Notes: generated by a model not told the origin, from the sequence alone. 64,000 nt of DNA from Cupriavidus lacunae (GCF_003353055.1 NZ_QKWJ01000014.1:65657-129656), one strand, 5' to 3'; counted from the first letter of the stretch, positions 46,594 to 55,338 are shown. Translations and numbers: made by a program.

Positions 46594-48132
46594 CTACGAC
46601 CACAACACCAAGGCGGCCACGGTGGAGCAGGCCAGCCCGATCAGCACCGGGATCAACAGCGCGCGCACCGCTTCCAGCACCGGCACGCGGGCGAAGCCGG
46701 CCACCGCGATCAGCGACGACCACGCCACCAGCGTGCCGCCGCCGGTCCAGACCGCGCCCATCTGGCCCACCGCGGCCAGTGTGGCGGGGTCGAAGCCGAC
46801 CACCGGGCCAAGCGCGCCGGCCAGTGTGCCGGTCAGCGGCAGGCCTGCGAAACCGGAGCCGTCGATGCCGGTGATCATGCCGACCAGCAGCACCCCGAAG
46901 GCGACTAGCACGTGGTTGTCCGGGATCATGTGCTGGTAAGCCTGGATCAGCTCGAACAGCAGGCTCGGCGCCTTGCCCGGCGGCAGGCCCAGGATCTGCG
47001 CGGCGGTTTCGCCGGCGCCGACGAAGAAGAAGCCGGCGATCGGCAGCACCGAGCCCATCGCCTTGAAGGCGAAGACAAAGCCGTCGGTAATGTGCTCGGG
47101 GCAGACGTCGAGCATGCGGCGCGGGCCTTCCGCGGCCAGCGTCGCCAGCATCATCAGCACTGCCGCGACGCCGCCGACCAGCGCGGCCGCATCGCCGCCC
47201 TTGAGGTCCTGCACGCCAGCGCCGAGCTTGGGCAGCACCATGACGGCGACGACGGCGAGGAAGGCGACGGGCGTCACGATCGCGAAGCACTTCGACCACT
47301 TCACTCGGCGCCGGGCCACCATCGCCAGGCTTGCCTCGATATTGCTGTCGGTGGCCAGCGGCTCGGCGTGGGCGGTGCCCTTGGCGATCTCGGCCTTGTC
47401 GAAGGTGCCGCTGCCGTCGACCGGCTCGGCGCTACCGCCGGCGCGTGCCTGCCAGCGGTCGAGCAGGGTGCCGCAGGCGGGAACGATGTGCTTGCGCATC
47501 GACAGGTACGCCAGGCACAGCGCAATGGTGCCGGTGATGATCGACAACGCCAGCGCGCGGTCTGCCACCACCGCGGCGCTTACCGCCGCGCCGGCTGCCT
47601 TGGCACTGATGCCGGGCGCCACGCCGATCACGTAGTCCGACGACAGCGCCATGCCCTGGCCGGCGATGGCGATGGCCATTGCGCCCGCCAGCGGCGGCAG
47701 CCCCGCCGCGATGGCGGCCGGCAGCAGGATCGCCGAGACCAGAGGCACCGCCGGCGTCGGCCAGAAGAACAGCGAAATGACGTAAGTGATGCCTGCCAGG
47801 ATAAAGAACGCCGAATGCCCGTTCTTCATCACCACACGGAAGGGCTCGACCATGCGGATGTCGGAGCGCAGCGTCTTGAGCGCATTCAGCAGCGCCGTCA
47901 TGAACGCGATCACCAGGAAGATATTGAACAGTTCCTTGGCGGCAACCAGGCTCGCGGAAAACACCCCACCTAATGCGGAGACCGGGCTGCCGGTCAGCGC
48001 AAAGACGACCAGGGCGGTGCCGACGATCGACGGTACGACAACATTGGCACGCAGGATCATCGTCAGCACGATGACTGCTACCCCTGACAGATAGATCCAG
48101 TGCGCGGCACCGATCACGACTTGTTGTGACAT
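46594..48132 (-). CDS. GntP/CitM-type permease
   Basis: A 512-residue membrane protein with about 12 helices of the gluconate/citrate-type ion-transporter superfamily. The segments VAFMTALLNALKTLRSD-like (FMTALLNALKTLRSD) and GMITGIDGSGFAGLPLTG are typical of such permeases. A hydrophilic loop lies near residues 230-290. It leads the leftward ferredoxin unit and has a promoter nearly identical to that of the diiron protein gene at 50449. Probably imports an organic anion. Confidence 0.8.
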   Translation of the reverse strand: MSQQVVIGAAHWIYLSGVAVIVLTMILRANVVVPSIVGTALVVFALTGSPVSALGGVFSASLVAAKELFNIFLVIAFMTALLNALKTLRSDIRMVEPFRVVMKNGHSAFFILAGITYVISLFFWPTPAVPLVSAILLPAAIAAGLPPLAGAMAIAIAGQGMALSSDYVIGVAPGISAKAAGAAVSAAVVADRALALSIITGTIALCLAYLSMRKHIVPACGTLLDRWQARAGGSAEPVDGSGTFDKAEIAKGTAHAEPLATDSNIEASLAMVARRRVKWSKCFAIVTPVAFLAVVAVMVLPKLGAGVQDLKGGDAAALVGGVAAVLMMLATLAAEGPRRMLDVCPEHITDGFVFAFKAMGSVLPIAGFFFVGAGETAAQILGLPPGKAPSLLFELIQAYQHMIPDNHVLVAFGVLLVGMITGIDGSGFAGLPLTGTLAGALGPVVGFDPATLAAVGQMGAVWTGGGTLVAWSSLIAVAGFARVPVLEAVRALLIPVLIGLACSTVAALVLWS

Positions 48133-48194
48133 GAAGACTCCCTGGGGGCGGAGGGTTGTGGGCCCGGGTTCCTGTCGGCTTCGGAATCCGTTTC

Positions 48195-48227
48195 GGTATA
48201 CTATATTCCAACAACATTGCGCGACAA
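48195..48227 (-). promoter_or_regulatory. GntP-ferredoxin operon promoter with GTATAC operator
   Basis: On the minus strand TTGTCG (48227-48222), 16 bases, TATAGT (48205-48200) running into GTATAC (48201-48196). The 15-base GGAATATAGTATACC (48209-48195) is identical to 55459-55473 before the amidase. Boxes and spacing match the promoter at 50331. Confidence 0.7.
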
Positions 48228-48376
48228 CAGATTTTTCATCCGGACTTACGCCTATGCCGGAACGGTGCAAGGTCCGGAATTCCGCACATTTGTTGGGCTT
48301 TCGAGGGTGCGCGAGTCGCCTCGTTATGGTGCGGCGGGGATGAGGGGTTTGCCCGGCTTTACTTGATGTGTAGACT

Positions 48377-48382
48377 GTATAC
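48377..48382. promoter_or_regulatory. GTATAC site upstream of the TSUP-led operon
   Basis: CTGTATACCG, about 120 bases before the TSUP start; its reverse complement CGGTATACAG resembles AGGTATACTG at 55086. A weak member of the GTATAC set. Confidence 0.4.
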
Positions 48383-48504
48383 CGTTATTCAGTGATTCGC
48401 GTGCGCAGTGCGAGCAAGATGAGCAGGAGGCGTGCCCGTCCGAGGCCGCTACCTTCCTCGCGCGTCCTGCGCGCTTTCTGCGCCACTGTACCGACCACGC
48501 CGCC

Positions 48505-49272
48505 ATGACCTCTGCCTTGTCCGCCACTTTGTTCTCCCTGCTCCCCGCCAGCCTGTCCGTGTCAGCTTATCTGTGGATGGGTGCGCTCGTCCTCGTGGGC
48601 GCCTGCCTGCAAGGCGTGGGTGGGATCGGTTTTGCAATGCTGTCGGCGCCGCTGGGGGCGATCTTCTTCCCGGACCTCGTGCCGGGGCCGCTGCTGGCGA
48701 TGGGCTGCTGTCTGTCCCTGATGGGCGCGCTGCGCGAGCGTGAGGCGATCGCGTGGCGTATCGCCGGCTTCGCCCTGGTCGGGCGGGCGCTGGGCGGGGC
48801 GACCGCGGTACTGACGATGGCGTGGCTGGCGCCGGGCCCCCTGGGGGTGCTGTTCTCAGTGTCGATCCTCGCCGCCGTGGCGCTGAGCCTGCTGGGCTGG
48901 CGCTTGCTGCCGACTTCGCGCAACGTGGCCATCGCCGGCACCCTGTCGGGCTTCATGGGCACGATCACCTCGGCCGGCGCGCCGCCGTTCGCGCTGGTCA
49001 TGCAGCACATGGCGCCGGCGCCGATGCGCGCGACCATGGGCACCATCCTGTCCGGCGGCGCGGTGCTGTCGCTGGCCATGCTCGCGCTGGCGGGACGCTT
49101 CGGCTTGCCGCAGCTGGTGCTGGCGGCGGCGCTCGCGCCGTTCCTGCTGGCCGGTTTCGCGCTGTCGAACCGCGTGCGCGGGCACGTCTCGCCCAGCGCA
49201 GTGCGCCGCCTGCTGTTGGGGCTGTGCGCAGCCGGGGCGCTTGGCGTGCTCGGACGCGCGGCGTTTGCCTGA
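48505..49272 (+). CDS. TSUP (TauE/SafE-type) membrane permease 1
   Basis: A 255-residue protein with about eight helices and the duplicated layout of the TSUP family, which includes sulfite and sulfoacetate exporters. Conserved parts: GIGFAMLSAPLGAIFFPDLVPGP-type loop (start GVGGIGFAMLS) and SGFMGTITSAGAPPFALV. It heads the rightward operon with the diiron protein. No clear ribosome site is seen before the ATG. Its cargo may be sulfite or an organic anion. Confidence 0.8.
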   Translation: MTSALSATLFSLLPASLSVSAYLWMGALVLVGACLQGVGGIGFAMLSAPLGAIFFPDLVPGPLLAMGCCLSLMGALREREAIAWRIAGFALVGRALGGATAVLTMAWLAPGPLGVLFSVSILAAVALSLLGWRLLPTSRNVAIAGTLSGFMGTITSAGAPPFALVMQHMAPAPMRATMGTILSGGAVLSLAMLALAGRFGLPQLVLAAALAPFLLAGFALSNRVRGHVSPSAVRRLLLGLCAAGALGVLGRAAFA

Positions 49273-49341
49273 CGCTTCCTGCGCCCGGTTGCCCTCCTCA
49301 TTTTCCTGTCTTTCCCTGCCAACCCAATCAGCGGAGTTCCC

Positions 49342-50274
49342 ATGCAGCACATCACAGACGCGATGATCGATGCCCACGTCAGCCCGGAGGATGCCCGGCA
49401 AGTCATGGAAGCCGCGTTTTCCAGCTTCGGGCGCGGCGACGCCGCGATGCAAGAGCGCATTCGCACCGAGGCGGGCGGCGTCAAGCTGTCCACGCTCGGC
49501 GCGGTGCTCCCGCAGCAGGGCGTGGCGGGCGCCAAGGTGTACACCACCATCAACGGCCAGTTCTCCTTTGTCATCCTGATCTTCTCGACCGATGACGGCC
49601 GGCCGCTTGCCTCATTCGACGCCGGCGCCATCACGCGCCTGCGCACGGCCGCCTGCACCACGCTCGCGGCGCAGCGGCTGGCCCGGCCCGGTGCCCGCAC
49701 GCTGGCGCTGTTCGGCGCCGGCACGCAGGGCGTGCAGCACGCGCGCCAGCTCAGCGAGACGCTCGGGCTGGCGCGCATCCTGGTGTCCGATCCGCACGCC
49801 GATGCCGGCATGCCGGCGCGGCTGTCGGCGCTGTGCGGCATCCCGGTCACGCTGGCAGAGCCCGATGCTGCCGTGGCCGAGGCCGATATCGTCGTCACCG
49901 CCTCGCGCGCGACCACCCCGCTGTTCGCGGGCGCATCGATCCGGCCTGGCGCTTTCATCGCCGCCATCGGCTCCAGCCTGCCGCACACGCGTGAACTGGA
50001 CGACACCGCGCTGCGCCGCGCCGCCGCCGTGGTGGTCGAGTGGCGCCCGCAATCCGTGCGCGAGGCCGGCGACATCGTGCTGGCCGATCCGCAGGCTCTT
50101 CCCCGCGAGAAGATCGTCGAACTGGGCGAGGTGGTCCTTGGCAAGGTGTCGCCGCGCCGGCGGGACGACGACATCGTGATCTACAAGTCGGTCGGCGTAG
50201 GGCTGGAAGACGTGGCGCTGGCGGGCTTCGCGTGGTCCCGCATCACTGGCGCGGCGGACCGCCGCGCGGCCTGA
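49342..50274 (+). CDS. Ornithine cyclodeaminase/mu-crystallin family protein
   Basis: A 310-residue member of the OCD/mu-crystallin family, which includes ornithine cyclodeaminase, alanine dehydrogenase and ketimine/pyrroline-carboxylate reductases. The nucleotide motif ALFGAGTQGVQHARQL and the segment FDAGAITRLRTAACTTLA are typical. GCGGAG precedes the ATG. In this operon an imine reductase or amino-acid deaminating step is plausible. Confidence 0.85.
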   Translation: MQHITDAMIDAHVSPEDARQVMEAAFSSFGRGDAAMQERIRTEAGGVKLSTLGAVLPQQGVAGAKVYTTINGQFSFVILIFSTDDGRPLASFDAGAITRLRTAACTTLAAQRLARPGARTLALFGAGTQGVQHARQLSETLGLARILVSDPHADAGMPARLSALCGIPVTLAEPDAAVAEADIVVTASRATTPLFAGASIRPGAFIAAIGSSLPHTRELDDTALRRAAAVVVEWRPQSVREAGDIVLADPQALPREKIVELGEVVLGKVSPRRRDDDIVIYKSVGVGLEDVALAGFAWSRITGAADRRAA

Positions 50275-50330
50275 GCCCCATCGCCCGGTCCGTTCCGGGT
50301 AAACACTAGCGTGATTAGTCAACGAAGCCC

Positions 50331-50362
50331 TTGTCGTCATTCGATGAATGTATATAGTATAC
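50331..50362 (+). promoter_or_regulatory. Promoter with GTATAC operator before the diiron protein gene
   Basis: TTGTCG (50331-50336), 16 bases, TATAGT (50353-50358) running into GTATAC (50357-50362). Same -35, spacing and -10/operator overlap as the GntP promoter, and ATATAGTATAC matches the amidase promoter. Confidence 0.7.
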
Positions 50363-50448
50363 AACCATGCAGGGCCGATCGATTCGAGAAGCGGTCCCGG
50401 CATCCAACCCACTCAATTGCCCCACATCGCCAACCAGGAGCCTCCGCC

Positions 50449-51180
50449 ATGGCCGAACTGATGAACCGTGAAGCATTCCGTGCCGCCCTCGAAGAAGCCA
50501 TCAAAGGCAAGAGCGCCAACAAGGCGCCGTTCAGCGTGGCCTGGGCCAGCGGCAAGCTGACCCGCGCTCATCTCGCGCGCTGGGCCGAGAACCACTATCA
50601 CTACGTCGGCCCCTTCGCGGATTACCTGGGCTACATCTACGCCCGCACGCCGGACCGCTATACCGAAGCCAAGGATTTCCTGCTCGCCAATATGTATGAG
50701 GAAGAGATCGGCGGCGACCGCCATACCGACCTGCTGATCCGCTTTGCCGAAGCCTGCGGCACCACCCGCGAGCGCGTGATCGACCCGGACAATATGTCGC
50801 CCACCACCCGCGGCCTGCAGAGCTGGTGCTACGCCGTGGCCATGCGTGAAGACCCGATCGTGGCGGTGGCCGGCCTGGTGGTCGGGCTGGAGTCGCAGGT
50901 GCCGTCGATCTACCGCAAGCAGACCCCGACACTGCGCGACAAGTACCAGTTCACCGACGAGGAAGTCGAATTCTTCGACCTGCATATCGTTTCGGACGAG
51001 ATCCATGGCGAGCGCGGCTACCAGATCGTGCTGGAGCACGCCAACACGCCGGAACTGCAGCAGCGCTGCCTGAAGATCTGCGAGATCGGCGCGCAGATGC
51101 GGCTGCTGTATACGACGGCGCTTTATCACGACTACGTCGAGAAAGAACTGCCGCTGCCCGAACTCGAGATGGCCGCCTGA
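50449..51180 (+). CDS. Haem-oxygenase-like diiron protein (PqqC/CADD/TenA fold)
   Basis: A 243-residue all-helical protein of the haem-oxygenase-like diiron oxidase/oxygenase (HDO) superfamily. Candidate iron ligands Glu85, His92, Glu148, His179, Asp183 and His186 (in EEEIGGDRH, GLESQVP and LHIVSDEIHGERG) reproduce the order and nearly the spacing of the ligands I recall for CADD. True PqqC lacks such a site and there are no pqq genes here. CCAGGAG precedes the ATG. The NAD(P)H:ferredoxin-type reductase three genes downstream is a natural electron donor. Reaction unknown. Confidence 0.82.
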   Translation: MAELMNREAFRAALEEAIKGKSANKAPFSVAWASGKLTRAHLARWAENHYHYVGPFADYLGYIYARTPDRYTEAKDFLLANMYEEEIGGDRHTDLLIRFAEACGTTRERVIDPDNMSPTTRGLQSWCYAVAMREDPIVAVAGLVVGLESQVPSIYRKQTPTLRDKYQFTDEEVEFFDLHIVSDEIHGERGYQIVLEHANTPELQQRCLKICEIGAQMRLLYTTALYHDYVEKELPLPELEMAA

Positions 51181-51205
51181 GCGCCGCCTCCCTACCGGAT
51201 CGACG

Positions 51206-52651
51206 ATGACCGTATTCCTCAACCATATCGACGGCGAATGGACGGCCTGCCAGTCAGGCCGCACCTTCGACAACGTCAACCCGGCCGATACCGCCGATCT
51301 CGTGGGCCGCTTCCAGGCGTCGGCCGCGGTCGACGCGCAGGCGGCCGTCGCCGCCGCGGCGGCTGCGTTCGCCGGCTGGAAGAAGACCCCGGTCGGCAAG
51401 CGCGCCGCCATCCTCAACCGCGCCGCCGACCATCTTGAGGCCAACGCCGACAGCATTGCCGCCGAACTGACCCGCGAGGAAGGCAAGGCGCTGGCGCTGG
51501 CCCGCGACGAGGTGCTGCGCTCGGCCCAGACGCTGCGCTTCTATGCGGTGGAAGGGCAGACCTTCACCGGCGAGGTGTATCCGAACGACGACCCCGACCA
51601 GCTTGTCTACAGCCAGCGCGAGCCGCTGGGCGTGGTCACGGTGATCGCGCCGTGGAATTTCCCGGTATCGATCCCGGCCCGCAAGATCGCCCCGGCGCTG
51701 GTGACCGGCAACACGGTGGTGTTCAAGCCCTCCTCCGAGGCGCCGCTGTCGGGCTACCGGCTGGCCGAGGCGCTGGTCAAGGCCGGGTTGCCCAAGGGCG
51801 TGCTGAACTTCATCACCGGCAGCGCGGCGGAAATCGGCGCGGCCATCACCGAGGCGCCGTCCGTGCGGGCGATCTCGTTCACCGGCTCGTCGCGTGCCGG
51901 CGAGCAGATCCACCGCGCCGTGCCGCTGACCACGCGCACACAGATGGAACTGGGCGGCAAGAACCCGCTGATCGTGATGGAAGATGCCGACCTCGATCGC
52001 GCCGTCGACCTGACCATCAAGGGCGGCTTCTCGCTGTCGGGGCAGGCATGCACCGGCACCAGCCGCGTGCTGGTGGCGGAGGCGGTCAAGGCGGCATACA
52101 CCGAGCGGCTGCTGGCGAAGGTGGCGACGCTCAAGGTCGGCAGCGGCATGACCGCCGGCATGGACCTGGGGCCGCTGGCTTCGCACAAGCAACTGGAAAC
52201 GGTGCTGCGCTATATCGAGATCGGCAAGTCCGAGGCGACGCTGCTGTGCGGCGGCGCGCGCCTCGCCGGCGGCGACTTCGACAAGGGCTTCTACGTGGCA
52301 CCGACGGTGTTCACCGACGTGACCCAGCAGATGCGGATCGCGCGCGAGGAGATTTTCGGGCCGGTGATTGCCATCCTGGGCTTCACCGACTACGCCGACG
52401 CCATCGCCAAGGCCAACGATACCGAGTATGGCCTGGCCGCGGCCATCGTCACCAGCAATCCGCGCTACATCCACCACTTCGCCACGGACATCGAGGCGGG
52501 CACGGTCAAGGTCAACCGCACCACCACCGGCAACCTGGTCAACGCGCCGTTCGGCGGGGTCAAGCGCTCGAGCACCTCGACCTTCCGCGAGTCGGGGCGC
52601 ACCGGGCTGGAGTTCTATACGCAGGTCAAGACGGTCTACCGCGGCGCCTGA
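51206..52651 (+). CDS. Aldehyde dehydrogenase (semialdehyde dehydrogenase-like)
   Basis: A 481-residue NAD(P)+-dependent aldehyde dehydrogenase. It has PWNFPVSIPARKIAPAL, FTGSSRAG, the Glu in MELGGKNP and the catalytic Cys in SGQACTGTSR (about 282). It most resembles 2-oxoglutarate/succinate semialdehyde dehydrogenases. It lies 25 bases after the diiron protein gene and probably oxidises an aldehyde produced by the pathway to a carboxylate. Confidence 0.87.
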   Translation: MTVFLNHIDGEWTACQSGRTFDNVNPADTADLVGRFQASAAVDAQAAVAAAAAAFAGWKKTPVGKRAAILNRAADHLEANADSIAAELTREEGKALALARDEVLRSAQTLRFYAVEGQTFTGEVYPNDDPDQLVYSQREPLGVVTVIAPWNFPVSIPARKIAPALVTGNTVVFKPSSEAPLSGYRLAEALVKAGLPKGVLNFITGSAAEIGAAITEAPSVRAISFTGSSRAGEQIHRAVPLTTRTQMELGGKNPLIVMEDADLDRAVDLTIKGGFSLSGQACTGTSRVLVAEAVKAAYTERLLAKVATLKVGSGMTAGMDLGPLASHKQLETVLRYIEIGKSEATLLCGGARLAGGDFDKGFYVAPTVFTDVTQQMRIAREEIFGPVIAILGFTDYADAIAKANDTEYGLAAAIVTSNPRYIHHFATDIEAGTVKVNRTTTGNLVNAPFGGVKRSSTSTFRESGRTGLEFYTQVKTVYRGA

Positions 52652-52680
52652 GCCCGGCCGTTGCAAGGAGTCACAGAGAC

Positions 52681-53160
52681 ATGAAAAAAGCCATCAAGCT
52701 GGAACTGCGCGAAGCGCGCCACATGGTTGCCGCCGCGATCCGGCGCTCCGAGGAAATCGGTGTGCTGGAATCGATCTGCGTGGTCGACGAGGGCGGCTAT
52801 CCGCTCGCGCTGGAGCGCATGGACGGCGCCCGCATCACCGGCCCGCAGATCGCATGGAACAAGGCGTTCACGGCCGCTGGCCACAAGCGCTCCACGCACC
52901 TGTTCACGACGCCGCCCAACGGGCCGGCGCTGCCTGGCAACGAGGCGTTTGGCATCCAGTGGAGCTTCGAGGGCAAGTTCGCCGCGTTCGTGGGCGGCTT
53001 CCCGATCGTGGTCAACGACGAGGTGATCGGCGGCATCGGCCTGTCGGGCGGCAACGGCGAGCAGGACACGCAGGCCGGACTGGCCGCGCTGCAGGCGCTG
53101 GCTGAACTGCTGGCGCCGCAGGACCTGAAGGTGCTGGTGCAGGCCGATATCAAGAAGTAA
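52681..53160 (+). CDS. GlcG/HbpS-family protein
   Basis: A 159-residue protein of the GlcG/HbpS (DUF336) family: ICVVDEGGYPLALERMDGA, NKAFTAAGHKRST and GGIGLSGGNGEQDTQ are the typical segments. Some relatives bind haem or cobalamin; others accompany dehydrogenases with no known role. CAAGGAGT precedes the ATG. It lies between the aldehyde dehydrogenase and the reductase in the same operon. Confidence 0.82.
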   Translation: MKKAIKLELREARHMVAAAIRRSEEIGVLESICVVDEGGYPLALERMDGARITGPQIAWNKAFTAAGHKRSTHLFTTPPNGPALPGNEAFGIQWSFEGKFAAFVGGFPIVVNDEVIGGIGLSGGNGEQDTQAGLAALQALAELLAPQDLKVLVQADIKK

Positions 53161-53192
53161 GTACAAGTCAGCACGATTCTCGCGGAGGTTCC

Positions 53193-54191
53193 ATGTCGTA
53201 CCGCATTCAGATCGCCGAGACCCAGCAGGTCTTTTTCGTTGAACGCGGCGAGACCTTGCTGCAGGCCGCCGGGCGCGCCAGCATCGCCTTGCCGCACGAC
53301 TGCCAACTGGGCGGCTGCGGCACCTGCCGCATCCGCCTGCTCGACGGGCAGGTGCGGTATGACGAGGAACCGTTCGGCCTGGCCCCGGACGAGGCCGCCG
53401 CCGGCTTTGCGCTGGCCTGCCAGGCGCAGCCGCTGGGCGACCTGGTCATCAGCACGGCGCGCGACGATGAAGCATGCGCCGAGCCGGCGCGGTATCGGGC
53501 GCTGGTGCAGGCCGTGCGCCCGTTGTCGGCCGACGTCCTGCACATCGAACTGGAAGTGCCGGACGCGGGGGCGCTCGACTACCGCCCGGGCCAGTACCTG
53601 AAACTGCTGAGCGAGGACGGGCGCGCGCGCAGTTTCTCGATGGCCTCGGTGCCGCGCGACGGACGCGTCGACCTGCACGTGCGGCGCATCCCGGGCGGCG
53701 CCTTCACCGATGGCATCCTGCCCCAGATGAAAGCGGGCGACGCCGTTGACGTCGAACTGCCGCTCGGCAGCTTCTTCTACCGCGCCAGGGATTACCGGCC
53801 GCTGCTGATGGTGGCCACCGGCACCGGGCTGGCACCGATCAAGGCCATCCTCGAATCGCTGATGGACGATCCCGACTGCCCGCCGGTCTCGCTCTACTGG
53901 GGCATGCGGCAGCCGGATGACCTGTACCTGCACGCCGATATCCCCGCCTGGGGCGAACGGCTGTACGACTTCCAGTACGTGCCGGTGCTGTCCCGTGCCG
54001 GCGACGCATGGCAGGGACGGCGTGGCTACGTGCACGATGCGGCGCTGGCAGACCTCGGCGACCTGAGCGAGCATGCCATCTATTTGTGCGGTTCCCTAAA
54101 CATGATTCGCGACGCGCGCGCCGCTTTTATCGAGCGCGGGGCCAGTTCGGATCACATCTACGCGGACAGCTTCACCTTCCAGCATGATTGA
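53193..54191 (+). CDS. [2Fe-2S]/FAD oxygenase reductase
   Basis: A 332-residue three-domain reductase. The N-terminal plant-type ferredoxin has CQLGGCGTCRIRLL and a later Cys in ALACQAQ. The FAD domain has RSFSMAS and the NAD(P) domain MVATGTGLAPIKAIL, ending YLCGSLNMI. This order matches class IB/III oxygenase reductases. In an operon with a diiron protein it is the likely electron donor. GGAGG precedes the ATG. Confidence 0.88.
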   Translation: MSYRIQIAETQQVFFVERGETLLQAAGRASIALPHDCQLGGCGTCRIRLLDGQVRYDEEPFGLAPDEAAAGFALACQAQPLGDLVISTARDDEACAEPARYRALVQAVRPLSADVLHIELEVPDAGALDYRPGQYLKLLSEDGRARSFSMASVPRDGRVDLHVRRIPGGAFTDGILPQMKAGDAVDVELPLGSFFYRARDYRPLLMVATGTGLAPIKAILESLMDDPDCPPVSLYWGMRQPDDLYLHADIPAWGERLYDFQYVPVLSRAGDAWQGRRGYVHDAALADLGDLSEHAIYLCGSLNMIRDARAAFIERGASSDHIYADSFTFQHD

Positions 54192-54222
54192 TAAGACATG
54201 GCCGTTTGCAGCTTGGGGCGTG

Positions 54223-54228
54223 GTATAC
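54223..54228. promoter_or_regulatory. GTATAC site before gntR
   Basis: TGGTATACAATGACG, 39 bases before the regulator's start, in the 75-base gap after the reductase gene. TATACA could act as a -10 box. The position suits autoregulation. Confidence 0.5.
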
Positions 54229-54266
54229 AATGACGCCAGCCTTCCCGCCTACGCCTCTGCCGACCC

Positions 54267-54974
54267 ATGTCCATCACTCCGTCTCCCGCCGCGTCCGCCG
54301 AGCCGCTGAGCCTCGGTGCCAGCCACTCGCCGCTGTTCGCCCTTGTCACCGACAAGCTGCGCGAAGGCATCCTGAACGGCAAGTACGCCCCCGGCGAACG
54401 GCTGGTGGAGAACAAGCTGTCGGCGGAGCTGGGCGTGTCGCGCATCCCGGTGCGCGAGGCGCTGCGCGCGCTGGCCAGCGAAGGCCTGGTGGTGATCGAG
54501 CCGCGCCGCGGTGCAACGGTGGCCAGCCTGTCGCCAGTGATCGCGCGCGAGATGGTGGAGGTGCGCGCGACGCTGGAAGGGCTCAACGCCAAACTCGCCG
54601 CGCAGCGCCGCGACCCGGCGCTGGTTGCGGAGCTGGAAACCGTGCTGCGCCAGGGCATGGATGCCGCAGCGCAGGGCCGCGCGGATGAGCTGCTCGCCCT
54701 CAATACCCGCTTCCATGAAGTGCTGGGCACCATTGCCGCCAACAGCGTGCTGCAGGAAATGATGCGTTCGCTGCGCGAGCGCACCGCGGTGCTGTTCGGG
54801 CCGGCCAACGTGGTGCGCGCCCGCCAGAACTGGGACGAGCACGCCCAGATCCTGCAGGCGGTCATTGCCGGCGATGCCGACCTTGCCGCCTTGCTGGCCG
54901 CCCGCCATGTCTACAGTGCCGCCAAGGCGGCAGACTTGCCGGTGGACGGGCAGGGCAGGGCAGAGGCGGCCTGA
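54267..54974 (+). CDS. GntR-family regulator (FCD domain)
   Basis: A 235-residue FadR/VanR-type GntR regulator. The winged helix is SAELGVSRIPVREALRALASEGLV; the FCD domain has the metal-binding pattern Asp...His...His (NTRFHEVLG; NWDEHAQIL; AARHVYSA). FCD regulators typically bind GTATAC-containing palindromes and respond to a carboxylate. Six GTATAC sites lie around this gene cluster, so it is the probable local regulator. Confidence 0.88.
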   Translation: MSITPSPAASAEPLSLGASHSPLFALVTDKLREGILNGKYAPGERLVENKLSAELGVSRIPVREALRALASEGLVVIEPRRGATVASLSPVIAREMVEVRATLEGLNAKLAAQRRDPALVAELETVLRQGMDAAAQGRADELLALNTRFHEVLGTIAANSVLQEMMRSLRERTAVLFGPANVVRARQNWDEHAQILQAVIAGDADLAALLAARHVYSAAKAADLPVDGQGRAEAA

Positions 54975-55065
54975 GGGCGTCGGGCCCCGGTCTTTTCCTC
55001 CCCCTTTGCCCCCGTTTTCAGCCTTTCGTTGCATGCCCGGCAATTGGGCATTGCATGCGCCGTCA

Positions 55066-55093
55066 TGACGCATTGCACCAATTTAGGTATACT
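55066..55093 (+). promoter_or_regulatory. Promoter with GTATAC site before the 58-codon ORF
   Basis: TGACGC (55066-55071), 16 bases, TATACT (55088-55093); GTATAC (55087-55092) overlaps the -10 box. The transcript would start near 55100 and enter the small ORF at 55124. Confidence 0.5.
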
Positions 55094-55123
55094 GTAGGCA
55101 TTCCAGATCCATAGGGATTTACC

Positions 55124-55300
55124 ATGCAGTCGCCTGAGCAACGCTATCTTTCGCAACCCGTCGGCCAGCAACTGTTGCACCACTATGCCGCCCGCAATGC
55201 CGTTCGCCATGCCACGCCGCTGCTGCCGCTGCGCCTGCGCGATATCGGCCGCTTCTTTCTGGCGCTGGGCGGCCGCGCCCCACGCCGTGGCCATTGCTGA
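55124..55300 (+). CDS. Possible 58-residue basic protein
   Basis: Open frame MQSPEQRYLSQPVGQQLLHH... ending RRGHC. It is rich in Arg and His, with no membrane helix and no family I recognise. AGGGA lies eight bases before the ATG. It has a GTATAC-type promoter and a terminator-like hairpin, so the transcript looks real even if the peptide is not; a regulatory RNA is an alternative. Confidence 0.5.
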   Translation: MQSPEQRYLSQPVGQQLLHHYAARNAVRHATPLLPLRLRDIGRFFLALGGRAPRRGHC

Positions 55301-55316
55301 TCCAGTCTGACTGACC

Positions 55317-55338
55317 CGGCGGCGCTTTCACGCCGCCG
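55317..55338 (+). terminator. Hairpin after the 58-codon ORF
   Basis: CGGCGGCG-CTTTCA-CGCCGCCG, 8-base arms, followed by TT and a pyrimidine-rich stretch. It would close a transcript of about 240 bases. Confidence 0.5.

Noticed and set aside
48432..48743. 103-codon frame with an AGGAGG just before a GTG
   Set aside because: It overlaps the TSUP gene in another frame and has no domain; the ribosome-site match is probably accidental.
50449..51180. Annotation as PQQ synthase PqqC
   Set aside because: No pqqA, B, D or E nearby, and the six metal-ligand residues of diiron relatives are present, whereas PqqC needs no metal.
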